From positions 124,001-188,000 of the forward strand of contig CALRMX020000003.1 of NCBI GenBank assembly GCA_943369355.1: a DNA stretch of 64,000 bases, read 5' to 3'. The translations under genes and the position numbers were made by a program. Of this stretch, positions 1 through 8,047 are shown in pieces (positions within the stretch are counted from its first letter, which is position 1; every line of letters begins with the position of its first letter). The notes under the pieces were generated by a model. The model did no database searches. It was not told the DNA's origin and saw nothing but the letters and a program-made list of their open reading frames with translations. The DNA comes from UBA7662 sp943369355 (lineage in GTDB: Bacteria > Bacteroidota > Bacteroidia > UBA7662).

Positions 1-766
1 CATAGACTAGATTCGTAAGAAATCGAATCAAATACTCGTCGGTTCTGTAAATACCTTTCGATAGGTTTTCGTAGTTGGCTCTGACCAAGGCATTTCTGAA
101 ATACCACGAGTGATTGGCGAATAAATCGTTGTTCACTTCATTGAATCCCAATTTTCGCAAATATTTGATGAAAAAGAGCGCGGTAGTTCTTGTATTTCCT
201 TCACCAAATACATGAATCTGCCACAAATTTGAAACAAACCGCGCAAGGTGCTCCAGGATTTCCTGTTCGCCTAATCCTTGGTAACTAAAATTTCGCTCTT
301 GCTCCAAATCATAGGCTAAAGTAGCTTGCAAACTTTCGGCACTCGCGTATAGCACCGTTTCACCATTCAAAACCCACTCCTTTTTTGTGATATTGTAATC
401 ACGAATTTTCCCTGCGAAGGCATAAATGCCGAAAAACAATCTGCGATGAATCGTCAAGTATTCGGATGGTGAAAAGGTGAAGGTTTGCTCCCCTAAAAGC
501 TCTGCTATACGCGCCGAAACTTTATCGGCTTCTTCGGTACGATTGTTATCCGATTGGGCTGGATGTTGTTCATAATAACTATCAATTCTGGCCTTAGCTT
601 GATCGATACTTATACGGCCTTCGATGTTCAGCTTGGCCGTTTCGATTAAATAATCCGAGGGCTTTAGACCATCTACTTGTTGCAAGCCAATGGCTGTTTT
701 CCAAACTTGCGCTTTTTCAGCTCTGTTCGGTTCTCCTTGCCTTAGATATTCTTCAAAACTGTCCAT
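1..766 (-). CDS. Fic family protein with VbhA-like N-terminal region (3' end outside window)
   Basis: The frame is open from the ATG at 766 to the window edge (255 codons), and an in-frame TGA lies 6 bases before that ATG. Residues 185-193 carry the Fic motif in the form H-x-F-x-E-G-N-T-R, and residues 105-140 carry the preceding helix and flap region (IHRRLFFGIYAFAGKIR). Fic enzymes transfer AMP or another phosphate-containing group to target proteins, with the motif His as catalytic base and the Glu-Gly-Asn-x-x-Arg part binding the nucleotide phosphates. Residues 25-65 (around AIGLQQVDGL, LNIEGRISID) resemble the VbhA antitoxin-type helix that in many Fic proteins is fused to the N-terminus. 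The C-terminal end is missing only because the window stops. The target is unknown. A very small reading frame overlaps its start. Confidence 0.85.
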   Translation of the reverse strand, partial: MDSFEEYLRQGEPNRAEKAQVWKTAIGLQQVDGLKPSDYLIETAKLNIEGRISIDQAKARIDSYYEQHPAQSDNNRTEEADKVSARIAELLGEQTFTFSPSEYLTIHRRLFFGIYAFAGKIRDYNITKKEWVLNGETVLYASAESLQATLAYDLEQERNFSYQGLGEQEILEHLARFVSNLWQIHVFGEGNTRTTALFFIKYLRKLGFNEVNNDLFANHSWYFRNALVRANYENLSKGIYRTDEYLIRFLTNLVY

Positions 767-831
767 ACTACTTCACGAAGTTCGTTTTTCTTTGCCTTGG
801 TATAGCCAAAGTAGTAAAAGTGCGTGGACAA
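742..831 (-). CDS. Very small ORF (29 aa) overlapping the fic start; possible antitoxin-like remnant
   Basis: A TTG-initiated frame of 29 codons ends with TAA 25 bases inside the fic gene. The peptide contains F-G-Y-T-K-A-K-K-N-E-L-R, a helix-like charged stretch that looks coding. No ATG is available and an in-frame TAA lies 12 bases upstream of the TTG. Short partners that overlap the fic start are known in several Fic toxin-antitoxin loci, so this may be a tiny partner, a leader peptide for translational coupling, or the tail of a decayed gene. The family is not recognised. Confidence 0.3.
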   Translation of the reverse strand: MSTHFYYFGYTKAKKNELREVVWTVLKNI

Positions 832-1094
832 ACATATTTCTTGCGTTTGTTATGCGCCCACCCGCCGGCTCCGAGACATACAGAACGGAATAAGGGGAAT
901 TATCCTCTTAAGTGTTAGAAAAATCAACGGCCCTCATCAAATCCCATCTGTTGTAATGCGGCCGTCATGCGCCCACAGCGGTAGCTTCGCCCGGCTCCCG
1001 GCGCCAACAGCAATACGTCGTCTTTTTGATGGTTGTGTTTAATAGGTGAATAGCATAAAGTGCCGCCAAACTCCAAAGTCGCTGCTTTGCTGGC
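832..1094. other. Intergenic stretch between fic and the glycosyltransferase, no supported gene
   Basis: On the minus strand the frame directly after the glycosyltransferase TGA stays open for 56 codons (924-1094), but it has no credible start codon and no recognised family. The stretch contains two related GC-rich blocks, around 965-1005 and 849-872, that share the core GGAGCCGG and GTGGGCGCAT on the minus strand. This suggests a degenerate intergenic repeat rather than a gene. Confidence 0.4.
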
Positions 1095-2594
1095 TCACTT
1101 GCGTTCGTATTCGTAGAGCTTAAAAATTTCGTAGAAATGGTGCGTATCTTTTAAACGATAGCTTTCATCCAAACGTGTCCGCACCCCATTTTGTGGATAT
1201 TGAAAGTCGGCCGCGGCATCCAAATACACGATTTTGTCGAAGTTTTTCAGCTGCAATGGATCTATTTGTGTCGCACTGTGAATGGGATAAAAGTTTTCGG
1301 ACTTCAACAGTTGGTACATTTTGTCCTTGCTGGCATATGCTCGAAAATAAGACCGGTTCCAGTAGTACACAAAGTTCAAGTCGAATACATCGGGACAAAT
1401 AAAAACCAAAACATCGTCGGTTTTGAGCTCCCTTAATTTGGCGACCGTGGCTTTCACCTCTCGTTTGTTGGTGATGTTGGGCTCGACCGTTGCTACAAAC
1501 AACAAAACCAACACCCCGGGAATCAGGTACCGGTATCGGGTGGGTTTTACGGCATACTCTACAGCTATGCCCAGCACTAAGGGGAAGGCCATGGCCGCGG
1601 GCATCACGTACCGATCGATAAACATCGGCAACGTATAGGATATGCCAAACATCAATAAGAACACAAAAACAAACCAAAACACCACCAGCTCGAAAAAAGG
1701 ATTTCGCCGTGCCTTTTTAACATACAGCAGATATTTTACGCTTGAAAAAACGAAAAGCACAAGTACACACACCGCCACCACCGGAGCATTCGAAAATACC
1801 CACAGCATATTGTAAATACTCTCCAAACCTGCAGGCGGCTGTACCCACGTACCCCCCGACGATTCCATAAACCGGTGAATTAAAACCGGAATGTTGGGTA
1901 CATACAATAAACAAGTGATGCCAAAACCGATCAATACTTTTTTCCATACCCGAAGCAGTATGGGCCGTTGGATGCCTAAAAAAACCAACTGTGCTAGCAG
2001 CACGAAAAACCCAAAATAATGCGCGTACATGAGCAGGGCATTGGTTATCGCCCAAAGCACTACAGGCCGCCATCCCCTAGTGTTTGAGGTATGCACCTCA
2101 TCGGCCGGGCCAGGCATAGTTAGGTGGATGATGTGCAGATAAGCATACATCGAAATGGTCGTAAGCATGCCCAACAAGGCATATACCCGCGCTTCGTGTG
2201 CAAACAGCAGCTGGTAGTTGGAGAAAATAAAAAAAACGCTGGCGTAAAGAGCGATGCGGCGATTCAAAAATTCGTTGCCGATTTTATAGATAAACAGCAA
2301 ACTAACACAACTGGCCAGTAGCGAAGGAAAACGTACCGAAAACTCCGAGATGCCAAACCCTTGAATCCAAAAATGCAGTACAATTTCGTACAACGGCGGA
2401 TTGTTGCCTTCTGCCAACAACTGAATAATGGAAGCAATATTCATTTGTGCGTGGTAAACACTAAAAGGTTCATCGCCTCCCAGAGAAGTATGCGAGAGGA
2501 AAAAACCTTTCACAAATAAGTTAAGTGCAACCAAGAAGAAAACAAGCAGGCTCGATGGCCACGCTGCGAAATATTTCAGGCGTAGGAAGTTCAT
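1095..2594 (-). CDS. Multi-spanning membrane glycosyltransferase, GT39/PMT-like (GT-C fold)
   Basis: The 499-residue protein has an N-terminal membrane anchor followed by about ten further hydrophobic segments, typical of GT-C glycosyltransferases that move a sugar from a polyprenyl-phosphate donor on the outer face of the inner membrane. Residues 39-43 (G-G-D-E-P) form the acidic first-loop motif expected for metal and donor binding in this fold, and E-G-N-N-P-P-L-Y follows shortly after. The soluble C-terminal third (from about residue 370) resembles the periplasmic tail of related Bacteroidota proteins. The ATG at 2594 lies 14 bases after a TATCTTTG promoter element. No other sugar genes are adjacent, so the acceptor (protein, lipid or polysaccharide) cannot be named. 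Confidence 0.8.
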   Translation of the reverse strand: MNFLRLKYFAAWPSSLLVFFLVALNLFVKGFFLSHTSLGGDEPFSVYHAQMNIASIIQLLAEGNNPPLYEIVLHFWIQGFGISEFSVRFPSLLASCVSLLFIYKIGNEFLNRRIALYASVFFIFSNYQLLFAHEARVYALLGMLTTISMYAYLHIIHLTMPGPADEVHTSNTRGWRPVVLWAITNALLMYAHYFGFFVLLAQLVFLGIQRPILLRVWKKVLIGFGITCLLYVPNIPVLIHRFMESSGGTWVQPPAGLESIYNMLWVFSNAPVVAVCVLVLFVFSSVKYLLYVKKARRNPFFELVVFWFVFVFLLMFGISYTLPMFIDRYVMPAAMAFPLVLGIAVEYAVKPTRYRYLIPGVLVLLFVATVEPNITNKREVKATVAKLRELKTDDVLVFICPDVFDLNFVYYWNRSYFRAYASKDKMYQLLKSENFYPIHSATQIDPLQLKNFDKIVYLDAAADFQYPQNGVRTRLDESYRLKDTHHFYEIFKLYEYERK

Positions 2595-2608
2595 GCTGTG
2601 GTACCCAC

Positions 2609-2616
2609 CAAAGATA
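2609..2616 (-). promoter_or_regulatory. Bacteroidota -7 promoter element (TATCTTTG) for the GT39-like gene
   Basis: TATCTTTG on the minus strand matches the phylum consensus TAnnTTTG and ends 14 bases before the ATG at 2594. It supports that start and a short 5' leader. Confidence 0.6.
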
Positions 2617-2896
2617 GCAGTATCCCGGCAAGCTGCTGCCTACCGTTCAACTGACCGCACCCGCCGCCATGGTTCGTTGAGCGAATAGGAACCCACTTCG
2701 CTCGGCGATTACCGCCTCCCTACCCTATTCAAGCCGGGTCTGTGGGTTTTGACTAAGAACAAGGACGAAGGTACTGGTGGGTGTTGCTACCGTTACAGCC
2801 ACGACTCGCTTGGGGGGTTGCCGATTGGGCTTGAGCAGCGTTATCCTTGCTGCTCGCGCGCTGCTGGTAGCTAGCAATACCCCCCAAAACTCACCT
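2617..2896. other. Noncoding stretch, nothing recognised
   Basis: This region lies between the glycosyltransferase promoter and the YciI-like gene. Short open frames are present on the plus strand but have no family features. No hairpin with a T-run was seen. Confidence 0.5.
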
Positions 2897-3238
2897 TTAT
2901 CTCTTTTGAATGGGCCGTACTTCTACGCTGCCCCCTTCATCCAAAATCGGACAGCCCTTGGCCATTTCAACGGCTTCGTCAAGGTCGTTCGCGTTTACGA
3001 TTAAGTAGCCGCCAAACATTTCATTGCCCTCGGCATACACCCCATCCGATACTACTTTGTTGACGCCTTTTACGTGCTTTCCGATTACTTGAAGTGCATC
3101 GCCTCCTGCAAGTTTTCCTGTTTGGGCCAATCCTAGCATCCAACTATCCCAGGTTTTAATCACGTCTTTAGCGGCTTGGGAATTTGCTGTGGCAATATGC
3201 GTATGGCCACCTCTGAAAATCAACATGAATTTTTCCAT
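2897..3238 (-). CDS. YciI-like (YCII/DGPF-domain) protein
   Basis: A small 113-residue cytosolic protein of the YciI-related ferredoxin-like fold. The N-terminus (MEKFMLIFRGG) and the segment F-G-G-Y-L-I-V-N-A-N-D-L-D-E-A-V-E-M-A-K followed by C-P-I-L-D-E-G-G-S-V-E-V-R-P-I are the characteristic halves of the dimeric alpha/beta barrel. Members are poorly characterised; some are enzymes and others are linked to ECF sigma factors. The gene is divergent from an HxlR regulator and shares its operator region, so it is the likely regulated target. Confidence 0.85.
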   Translation of the reverse strand: MEKFMLIFRGGHTHIATANSQAAKDVIKTWDSWMLGLAQTGKLAGGDALQVIGKHVKGVNKVVSDGVYAEGNEMFGGYLIVNANDLDEAVEMAKGCPILDEGGSVEVRPIQKR

Positions 3239-3261
3239 AGTCGTTTTTTTGAAATTGTTTC

Positions 3262-3282
3262 ATTTACATTTGTACTGTAAAT
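3262..3282. promoter_or_regulatory. Palindromic operator overlapping a promoter between yciI-like and hxlR-like genes
   Basis: ATTTACA, 7 bases, then TGTAAAT form a perfect 7+7 inverted repeat in the divergent intergenic region. On the plus strand the sequence TACATTTG (3265-3272) inside it fits the TAnnTTTG promoter element. A dimeric HxlR regulator bound here would block the plus promoter and could control both genes. Binding by this particular regulator is inferred from position. Confidence 0.55.
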
Positions 3283-3332
3283 ATTCAAGGTAGGGTGATT
3301 CTATACAAGTAGGACAATTAAACATTGTAAGT

Positions 3333-3722
3333 ATGTCAAACAATACTAATATTGATAATCAAGGTGTTGATTCGAATAAAAAAAAGATTTTTGATGAACA
3401 TACTTGCCCGGTAACGGCTACCATGAAGGTTTTAGGTGGAAAATGGAAGCCGATTCTCATCAATGCCATCTACTTTACCAGCCCAGCACGATTCGGCGAA
3501 TTGAAGCGGAGTGTAATTGGCATCACCCAATCCATGCTTACCCAACAGCTCAGAGAATTGGAAGATGACGGTATCATCAGCAGAAAAATTTATGCTGAAA
3601 TTCCCCCCAAGGTTGAATACACCTTAACGGAGTTTGGACTCACGTTGGGGCCTGTGATACTCGAGATGGCCAAATGGGGAGAAGAATTTAAACTGAAACA
3701 ACAAAAAGTAGAAAACCAATAG
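3333..3722 (+). CDS. HxlR-family transcriptional regulator
   Basis: The 129-residue protein has the HxlR winged helix-turn-helix signature: C-P-V-T-A-T-M-K-V-L-G-G-K-W-K-P-I-L in residues 25-45, then R-F-G-E-L-K-R-S-V-x-G-I-T-Q-S-M-L-T-Q-Q-L-R-E-L-E-D-D-G-I as recognition helix and wing. Family members often sense electrophiles or redox stress through the N-terminal Cys (here in HTCPV). It is divergent from the YciI-like gene with a palindrome between them, so autoregulation and control of that neighbour are likely. Confidence 0.9.
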   Translation: MSNNTNIDNQGVDSNKKKIFDEHTCPVTATMKVLGGKWKPILINAIYFTSPARFGELKRSVIGITQSMLTQQLRELEDDGIISRKIYAEIPPKVEYTLTEFGLTLGPVILEMAKWGEEFKLKQQKVENQ

Positions 3723-3997
3723 CCCTACTTCCACGAATGGTATCCTTTCGAGGCCTACGCTCCTCCGGCCAGTCAACTAACTGCTGCAATCGCACCACCC
3801 AACGAAAAAATCACCTACCCCACCCCTGCTGGGTGAAGGACTGAACTGGGCTCAATGGCATGCTCCGAGCTAAGGGGTTTTTGGCTGGGCGGGTGGCTTA
3901 GTGCGCCGTTGCGGTAAGGTGGTGATTAAGACCGTTTCAGTTGCCTGCTTTACGACTTACCGGACTACGACGGCCATGGCCATGGCCTGCTCCGGTT
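3723..3997. other. Noncoding stretch, nothing recognised
   Basis: About 275 bases between the convergent hxlR-like and DUF1287 genes. I see no gene and no convincing terminator. Confidence 0.5.
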
Positions 3998-4582
3998 TTA
4001 CGACTTCGTATAACGGTAGTGCCCGATAATGCGGTAACGGAACAGGCAGTCTTCCAACACCTGCCCGGCGCCGATGTTGTGTACAATCAAATAACGCTGC
4101 TTGTCGCGCGACTTTTTGCTCGAAACCAGGCCGATGTGGGTGATGCCCCCGCCTAAATTCCAACAAACGATATCGCCGGGTGCATAGTCGCGGGGATGCT
4201 CCGAAATGGGCTTCACCGTGCCGTGTCGCGCGAAAAATACCATCAGGTTCGGTACCCGCCGATGATCGATGTTTTTATCGGGTCGCTTCAATCCCCAATG
4301 TTTGGGGTATTTTGCAAAATGTGCCAGCATGTCGGTATGGACTTCCTTTTGCAAATCGATGCCCAGCTTGCGGTACGCCCGAATCACCACATCGGTGCAC
4401 ACACCTTTATCGGATGGCACATCGCCGTTTGGATAATCGAGTTGAAAATAGCTTGGGTCGTACTGCACCTGTTGATAGGTCAATACCACCGCCGAATCGG
4501 CCAAACGTGTGTAAAACGTAGCTTGCCCCTGCACCCCAGCAAACGCCAAGCTCAAGGCAACTACCAACCACCCTATTTTCAT
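3998..4582 (-). CDS. DUF1287 secreted protein (NlpC/P60-like fold)
   Basis: The 194-residue product starts at the ATG at 4582 with a clear signal peptide (MKIGWLVVALSLAFAGVQG). This start is preferred over an upstream one at 4624 that would put 14 unrelated residues before the signal. The DUF1287 core is visible: G-V-C-T-D-V-V-I-R-A-Y at residues 60-70 with candidate nucleophile Cys62, and G-G-G-I-T-H-I-G-L-V-S near the C-terminus with the candidate catalytic His. Such proteins are periplasmic and thought to act on cell-wall peptides, but the substrate is unproven. Confidence 0.85.
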   Translation of the reverse strand: MKIGWLVVALSLAFAGVQGQATFYTRLADSAVVLTYQQVQYDPSYFQLDYPNGDVPSDKGVCTDVVIRAYRKLGIDLQKEVHTDMLAHFAKYPKHWGLKRPDKNIDHRRVPNLMVFFARHGTVKPISEHPRDYAPGDIVCWNLGGGITHIGLVSSKKSRDKQRYLIVHNIGAGQVLEDCLFRYRIIGHYRYTKS

Positions 4583-4784
4583 CTTACAGTATTTTACGTT
4601 CGTGCATGTACACCCCAACCCCATGGGCCAGGCAGGCGTTGCTTGCAGCGCTTTATATGCGGCTGAAGATTAACGCCTGAATGCAATGAACGGATGGGTT
4701 TTGAGGAAAGTACAGAACGACGTGAGGAAAAATATTCAAATCATGATTTTTGAGGAATCAAACTACCCCGTTTAACTAGAAAAT

Positions 4785-4813
4785 AAGGCCGACCTCAGTA
4801 AAAGGTCGACCTT
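4785..4813 (-). terminator. Hairpin terminator-like structure downstream of the 147-aa gene
   Basis: AAGGCCGACCT and AGGTCGACCTT form an 11-bp stem with one mismatch and a 7-base loop. On the minus strand it is followed by TTATTTT, so it fits an intrinsic terminator for the gene ending at 4928. The rest of 4583-4927 is AT-rich and shows no gene. Confidence 0.6.
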
Positions 4814-4927
4814 AAATCACACTTAATTCTAAAGAATTATAATCCTACAAAAACCCGTGATTAGAATTGATAAGGCATGCAAACTGTTGAATAATATCTT
4901 TTCAGAGATAATTTTAATTCCTTCTAC

Positions 4928-5371
4928 CTAAAACGTATTGGTAAGAACAATTAAAAGTTGTGGAGAAATAACAGGAGTTCCACCAATAACTATCTGCATG
5001 ACAAATGGCAAGTTCACGGAGGTTATAGCAGGCACTACTAATTGTGGCTCCCAAGTCAAACTTACCTTGAGGAGGGCGGAATTTGATGTTTGTCCGCCTC
5101 CGGGATCATTATCCCAAAAAGTCATTTTGAATTGTTTGTTTGGGATATTAATCGTAGGCGCCCACTCGTTATCACGATTCCATGTTAGGCCATCGCCAGC
5201 ATTATCCAGTAAATACCACAGCTGTGCGGTCTGACCAGGCTGATCGAAAATTAGTTCTATCGGATTTCCTGGAATAGTATTTGGCGCTATTCCATCACCC
5301 GATTGATAGATTAGCCAATCTGATGTAACCGAACACAAATACGGCCCGTCGCTTACTCGATGCTGATTCAT
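4928..5371 (-). CDS. Hypothetical protein, 147 aa, beta-rich
   Basis: No family is recognised. The protein has no signal peptide, no membrane segment and no Cys pair. It is rich in Trp, Asn, Gly and Pro, with predicted beta strands (for example L-I-F-D-Q-P-G-Q-T-A-Q-L-W-Y-L and F-K-M-T-F-W-D-N-D-P-G-G-G), resembling a small beta-sandwich. The gene is isolated, AT-rich and has its own terminator-like hairpin downstream. Codon use and clean open frame support it as real. Confidence 0.6.
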   Translation of the reverse strand: MNQHRVSDGPYLCSVTSDWLIYQSGDGIAPNTIPGNPIELIFDQPGQTAQLWYLLDNAGDGLTWNRDNEWAPTINIPNKQFKMTFWDNDPGGGQTSNSALLKVSLTWEPQLVVPAITSVNLPFVMQIVIGGTPVISPQLLIVLTNTF

Positions 5372-5585
5372 AACTTAGTAATTAGTTGAAATGATTGGTT
5401 TACAGAATTAAATTAATTAAATTTTAGATAGCTCCATAACATACTTCATTAAAATTTTAACTTAGAACGCTAACAATCCTTAGTCTATTAAAAACTTCTC
5501 GCTACCATACCTAACAAACGAATGGAGGGAAAACTCCAGGCCAACCAACGAGGTACTGGAATAAGCTTCCGTTCTGCTTTTCTAT

Positions 5586-5607
5586 GGTGAACTACCGTTA
5601 GTTCACC
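5586..5607. repeat. Perfect inverted repeat overlapping the protease stop codon
   Basis: GGTGAACTA, 4 bases, TAGTTCACC form a 9-bp perfect stem that includes the last codons and stop of the gene ending at 5598. No T-run follows on the minus strand, so it may protect the mRNA 3' end rather than terminate. The remaining 5372-5585 stretch has no visible gene. Confidence 0.5.
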
Positions 5608-7136
5608 TCAATGATGTAAACGAACTTATTCAACACCTTTACTTGCTCGGGAAGTTGTTTGCCCTTAAGGGTGTTTACGGTTTGTAACTTTGGATAGCCG
5701 GGCAAAAGGTCGAGTAGATGCGTCAAATAGGCCACTTTCACCGCGTAGGATACATTTTCGCCCTTTTCAATTTTTGACTTTACAATGCCCACCAATTCAC
5801 CATTGGCATCGAAAAGTGGTCCACCACTGTTGCCTGGCTGTATTGGTACCGTTATTTGATAAGAGCTTACATCACCCTTAAAACCGCTCTTTGCGCTGAT
5901 AATACCATTCGTCAATTTAATTTCATCGCCCATAAGTGCCTTCATTGGGTATCCCAGCGCATATACCGAACTGCCCACATCGGCACTCTTTGTAGCTAGG
6001 GTAAAAGGGATTTTTCCCAAAGAAACAAACCCGCTATCGGTTATTTGCAGTATGGCGAGGTCGTTATTTTTATCCTCAACGAGAATTTTGGCGGTGTACG
6101 ATTTTGTAAAATCACCTTGTACGCCTTTGATGCTGATTTTTCGAGCGCCATGAACAACGTGCGAATTGGTAACGATTAACCCATTTGAAACAAGGCCAAA
6201 ACCTGTCCCCGATTTTACGACATTCCGCTCAGTCACTTCGTCTTCGGTGGTAGGGAATATTTTTAAGTAGATGGATTTATCCTGGCCTTGCATTAAGAGG
6301 CTCATGAGCCCCTCTTCAAAGGACACATAAGCACTGTTGTTTTCAAATTTGTTCATCATACGCCAATTCGCTTTGAACATAATTGAGCTTGAGGTTGCCG
6401 TTAATTTCCCCAACAACTCCCCCTCTACCCAATCTTCTTGATTATTTGCTCCACCCAAATAGATGAGTTGATAGCCACTCTGCGATTTGAGTACGGCTAG
6501 TTTGTACTTGGGAATGACCGAAGTTCTAATCGCTCCTTCGTAAATTCCTTCAAATCGCTCGATGCCGTTGGCTAAAAAATGAGCCTTCAGTTTTTCTTCG
6601 TTCCACTCCGTCAATTCAACGGGAAGTTTCAAACGGTTCTTGGGATTGATATTCCTTTTGTACCCATAGGCACCTAAGAAGCTCCTGTAAAACGCATTCC
6701 GATAAAAGGTTAGCGGATTATCCCATATCACCTTTTCAGCCACAAACTGAAACGTATCGTTGTTACAAGTGATGAACGACATGGAGATATCGTTGATTAT
6801 ATCCTCTGCATAACCCCAGTTCATGGTTACTCTCACCAAATCACAAGCCGAAGGAGTTAATAGCGGCGTATTTTGCTGCGTTCCCCAACTTGCGTTCGGA
6901 AAGCCTATGGCATTCAAATAGTCGAGCATACCCAGCAGCGCCAATGCATGAACACCTTCTGAATTATGCTTTACGTAGGCAACATATTCGTCGCTAACTA
7001 CCAAATAGGCATTTTTAACACCACTGAGGTATTTCGCAAGATCTAAACTGTCGCTACTTTGATAATACGGCTTGGCGTTTTGGCTGTGCGCGTTTACTCC
7101 AGCAACCAATAAGAAAGCAAGGAGATAATATTTCAT
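5598..7136 (-). CDS. Secreted trypsin-like (S1C/DegP-type) serine protease with unknown N-terminal region
   Basis: The 512-residue protein begins with a signal peptide (MKYYLLAFLLVAGVNAHSQ). The C-terminal third is an S1 protease domain with the full triad in order: His in V-T-N-S-H-V-V, Asp in N-N-D-L-A-I-L, and Ser in Q-P-G-N-S-G-G-P-L. No PDZ domain follows, unlike DegP. The roughly 300-residue N-terminal part contains no family I recognise and may be a substrate- or partner-binding region. It is expected in the periplasm or outside. It sits at the edge of the AT-rich island; a role in protein quality control is the default guess. Confidence 0.8.
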   Translation of the reverse strand: MKYYLLAFLLVAGVNAHSQNAKPYYQSSDSLDLAKYLSGVKNAYLVVSDEYVAYVKHNSEGVHALALLGMLDYLNAIGFPNASWGTQQNTPLLTPSACDLVRVTMNWGYAEDIINDISMSFITCNNDTFQFVAEKVIWDNPLTFYRNAFYRSFLGAYGYKRNINPKNRLKLPVELTEWNEEKLKAHFLANGIERFEGIYEGAIRTSVIPKYKLAVLKSQSGYQLIYLGGANNQEDWVEGELLGKLTATSSSIMFKANWRMMNKFENNSAYVSFEEGLMSLLMQGQDKSIYLKIFPTTEDEVTERNVVKSGTGFGLVSNGLIVTNSHVVHGARKISIKGVQGDFTKSYTAKILVEDKNNDLAILQITDSGFVSLGKIPFTLATKSADVGSSVYALGYPMKALMGDEIKLTNGIISAKSGFKGDVSSYQITVPIQPGNSGGPLFDANGELVGIVKSKIEKGENVSYAVKVAYLTHLLDLLPGYPKLQTVNTLKGKQLPEQVKVLNKFVYIIEVN

Positions 7137-7372
7137 TATTACAACTGTATTACGCCTGTTTTCAGCTAGTCCTATACCTAATATTGAAAGTCAAATCTTT
7201 CTGCACATTATTGGTAATTTCTATTCATTAATCCATTTCATACTGCAAATAGAGTGAAGTAACATATTTCAAGGCTGCTGATATATACTTATTATTTCCT
7301 CCTTATAAAACGAACTAAATCTAGAAAAAACAATCATTGTTTGTAGAGTACTACAAAAAAAGCAAAATTAAA

Positions 7373-7900
7373 TTAATAGTTCAAATTGGGTCGTAGTTTT
7401 ATAATTTCTTCAGACACTTCCTCAATCAACTTTGCGCATTCTTCTACAAACTCATCGTTTACTTCAATTAAAGTCGAGACTTCAGAAACATTGCCTTCGT
7501 TAAAAAAGTCTTCTCCAGGTAATTTTAGTCTAAAAGGCAAATATTTAGATTTCTTAACTAAGACATCATAGCTCTTTCCTTTTCCGTGTTTCAAAACGTT
7601 AATAGCACTTATATAATTTTCAAATCGCTCAACTAGTTTGATATTCCCAGATTGATAGAGAATTTTTTTTGCGCCATGGAAGCCATTTTTACACGCCAAA
7701 GAATCTTGTAAGATTGATTCAAATAGTGAAAACAACCCAATGGCAATAACTGCCTTTTGCAATTGTATCATTTGGAGAGTTCTAACAAGTGAATTCGATG
7801 CTTTTGTTTCTAACTCTTTTAAAACTTTAATTCTTAGCTCAGCTAAAGCCACTAAAGAAAAAGCAGTACTTCTGTAGACCAATTCACAAAAATGATACAT
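7373..7900 (-). CDS. HEPN-like all-alpha protein, 175 aa
   Basis: The product is predicted to be almost entirely helical, has no signal peptide, and shows features seen in HEPN-domain proteins: a hydrophobic helix ending in L-F-S-L-F-E-S-I-L, and a later helix with I-N-V-L-K-H-G-K-G-K. HEPN proteins are often RNases or nucleotide-binding partners in defence and toxin-antitoxin loci. The classical R-x4-6-H motif is not clear, so catalytic activity is doubtful. It lies 147 bases downstream of the DUF2075 helicase gene and in the same direction, consistent with being part of the defence island. It could also be an unrelated helical hypothetical protein. Confidence 0.55.
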   Translation of the reverse strand: MYHFCELVYRSTAFSLVALAELRIKVLKELETKASNSLVRTLQMIQLQKAVIAIGLFSLFESILQDSLACKNGFHGAKKILYQSGNIKLVERFENYISAINVLKHGKGKSYDVLVKKSKYLPFRLKLPGEDFFNEGNVSEVSTLIEVNDEFVEECAKLIEEVSEEIIKLRPNLNY

Positions 7901-8047
7901 AACATATTTTTATATTCAAGACTTTATCTATTCACTCTGATTCTCACACACAACCCTAATTAGCAGTAAAAGGCCGGCAAATGATCATTTTAGCAATTTA
8001 AGACACCTCAATCAAGAAAACGAACTAACAAAAAAGCTTATGCTCAC

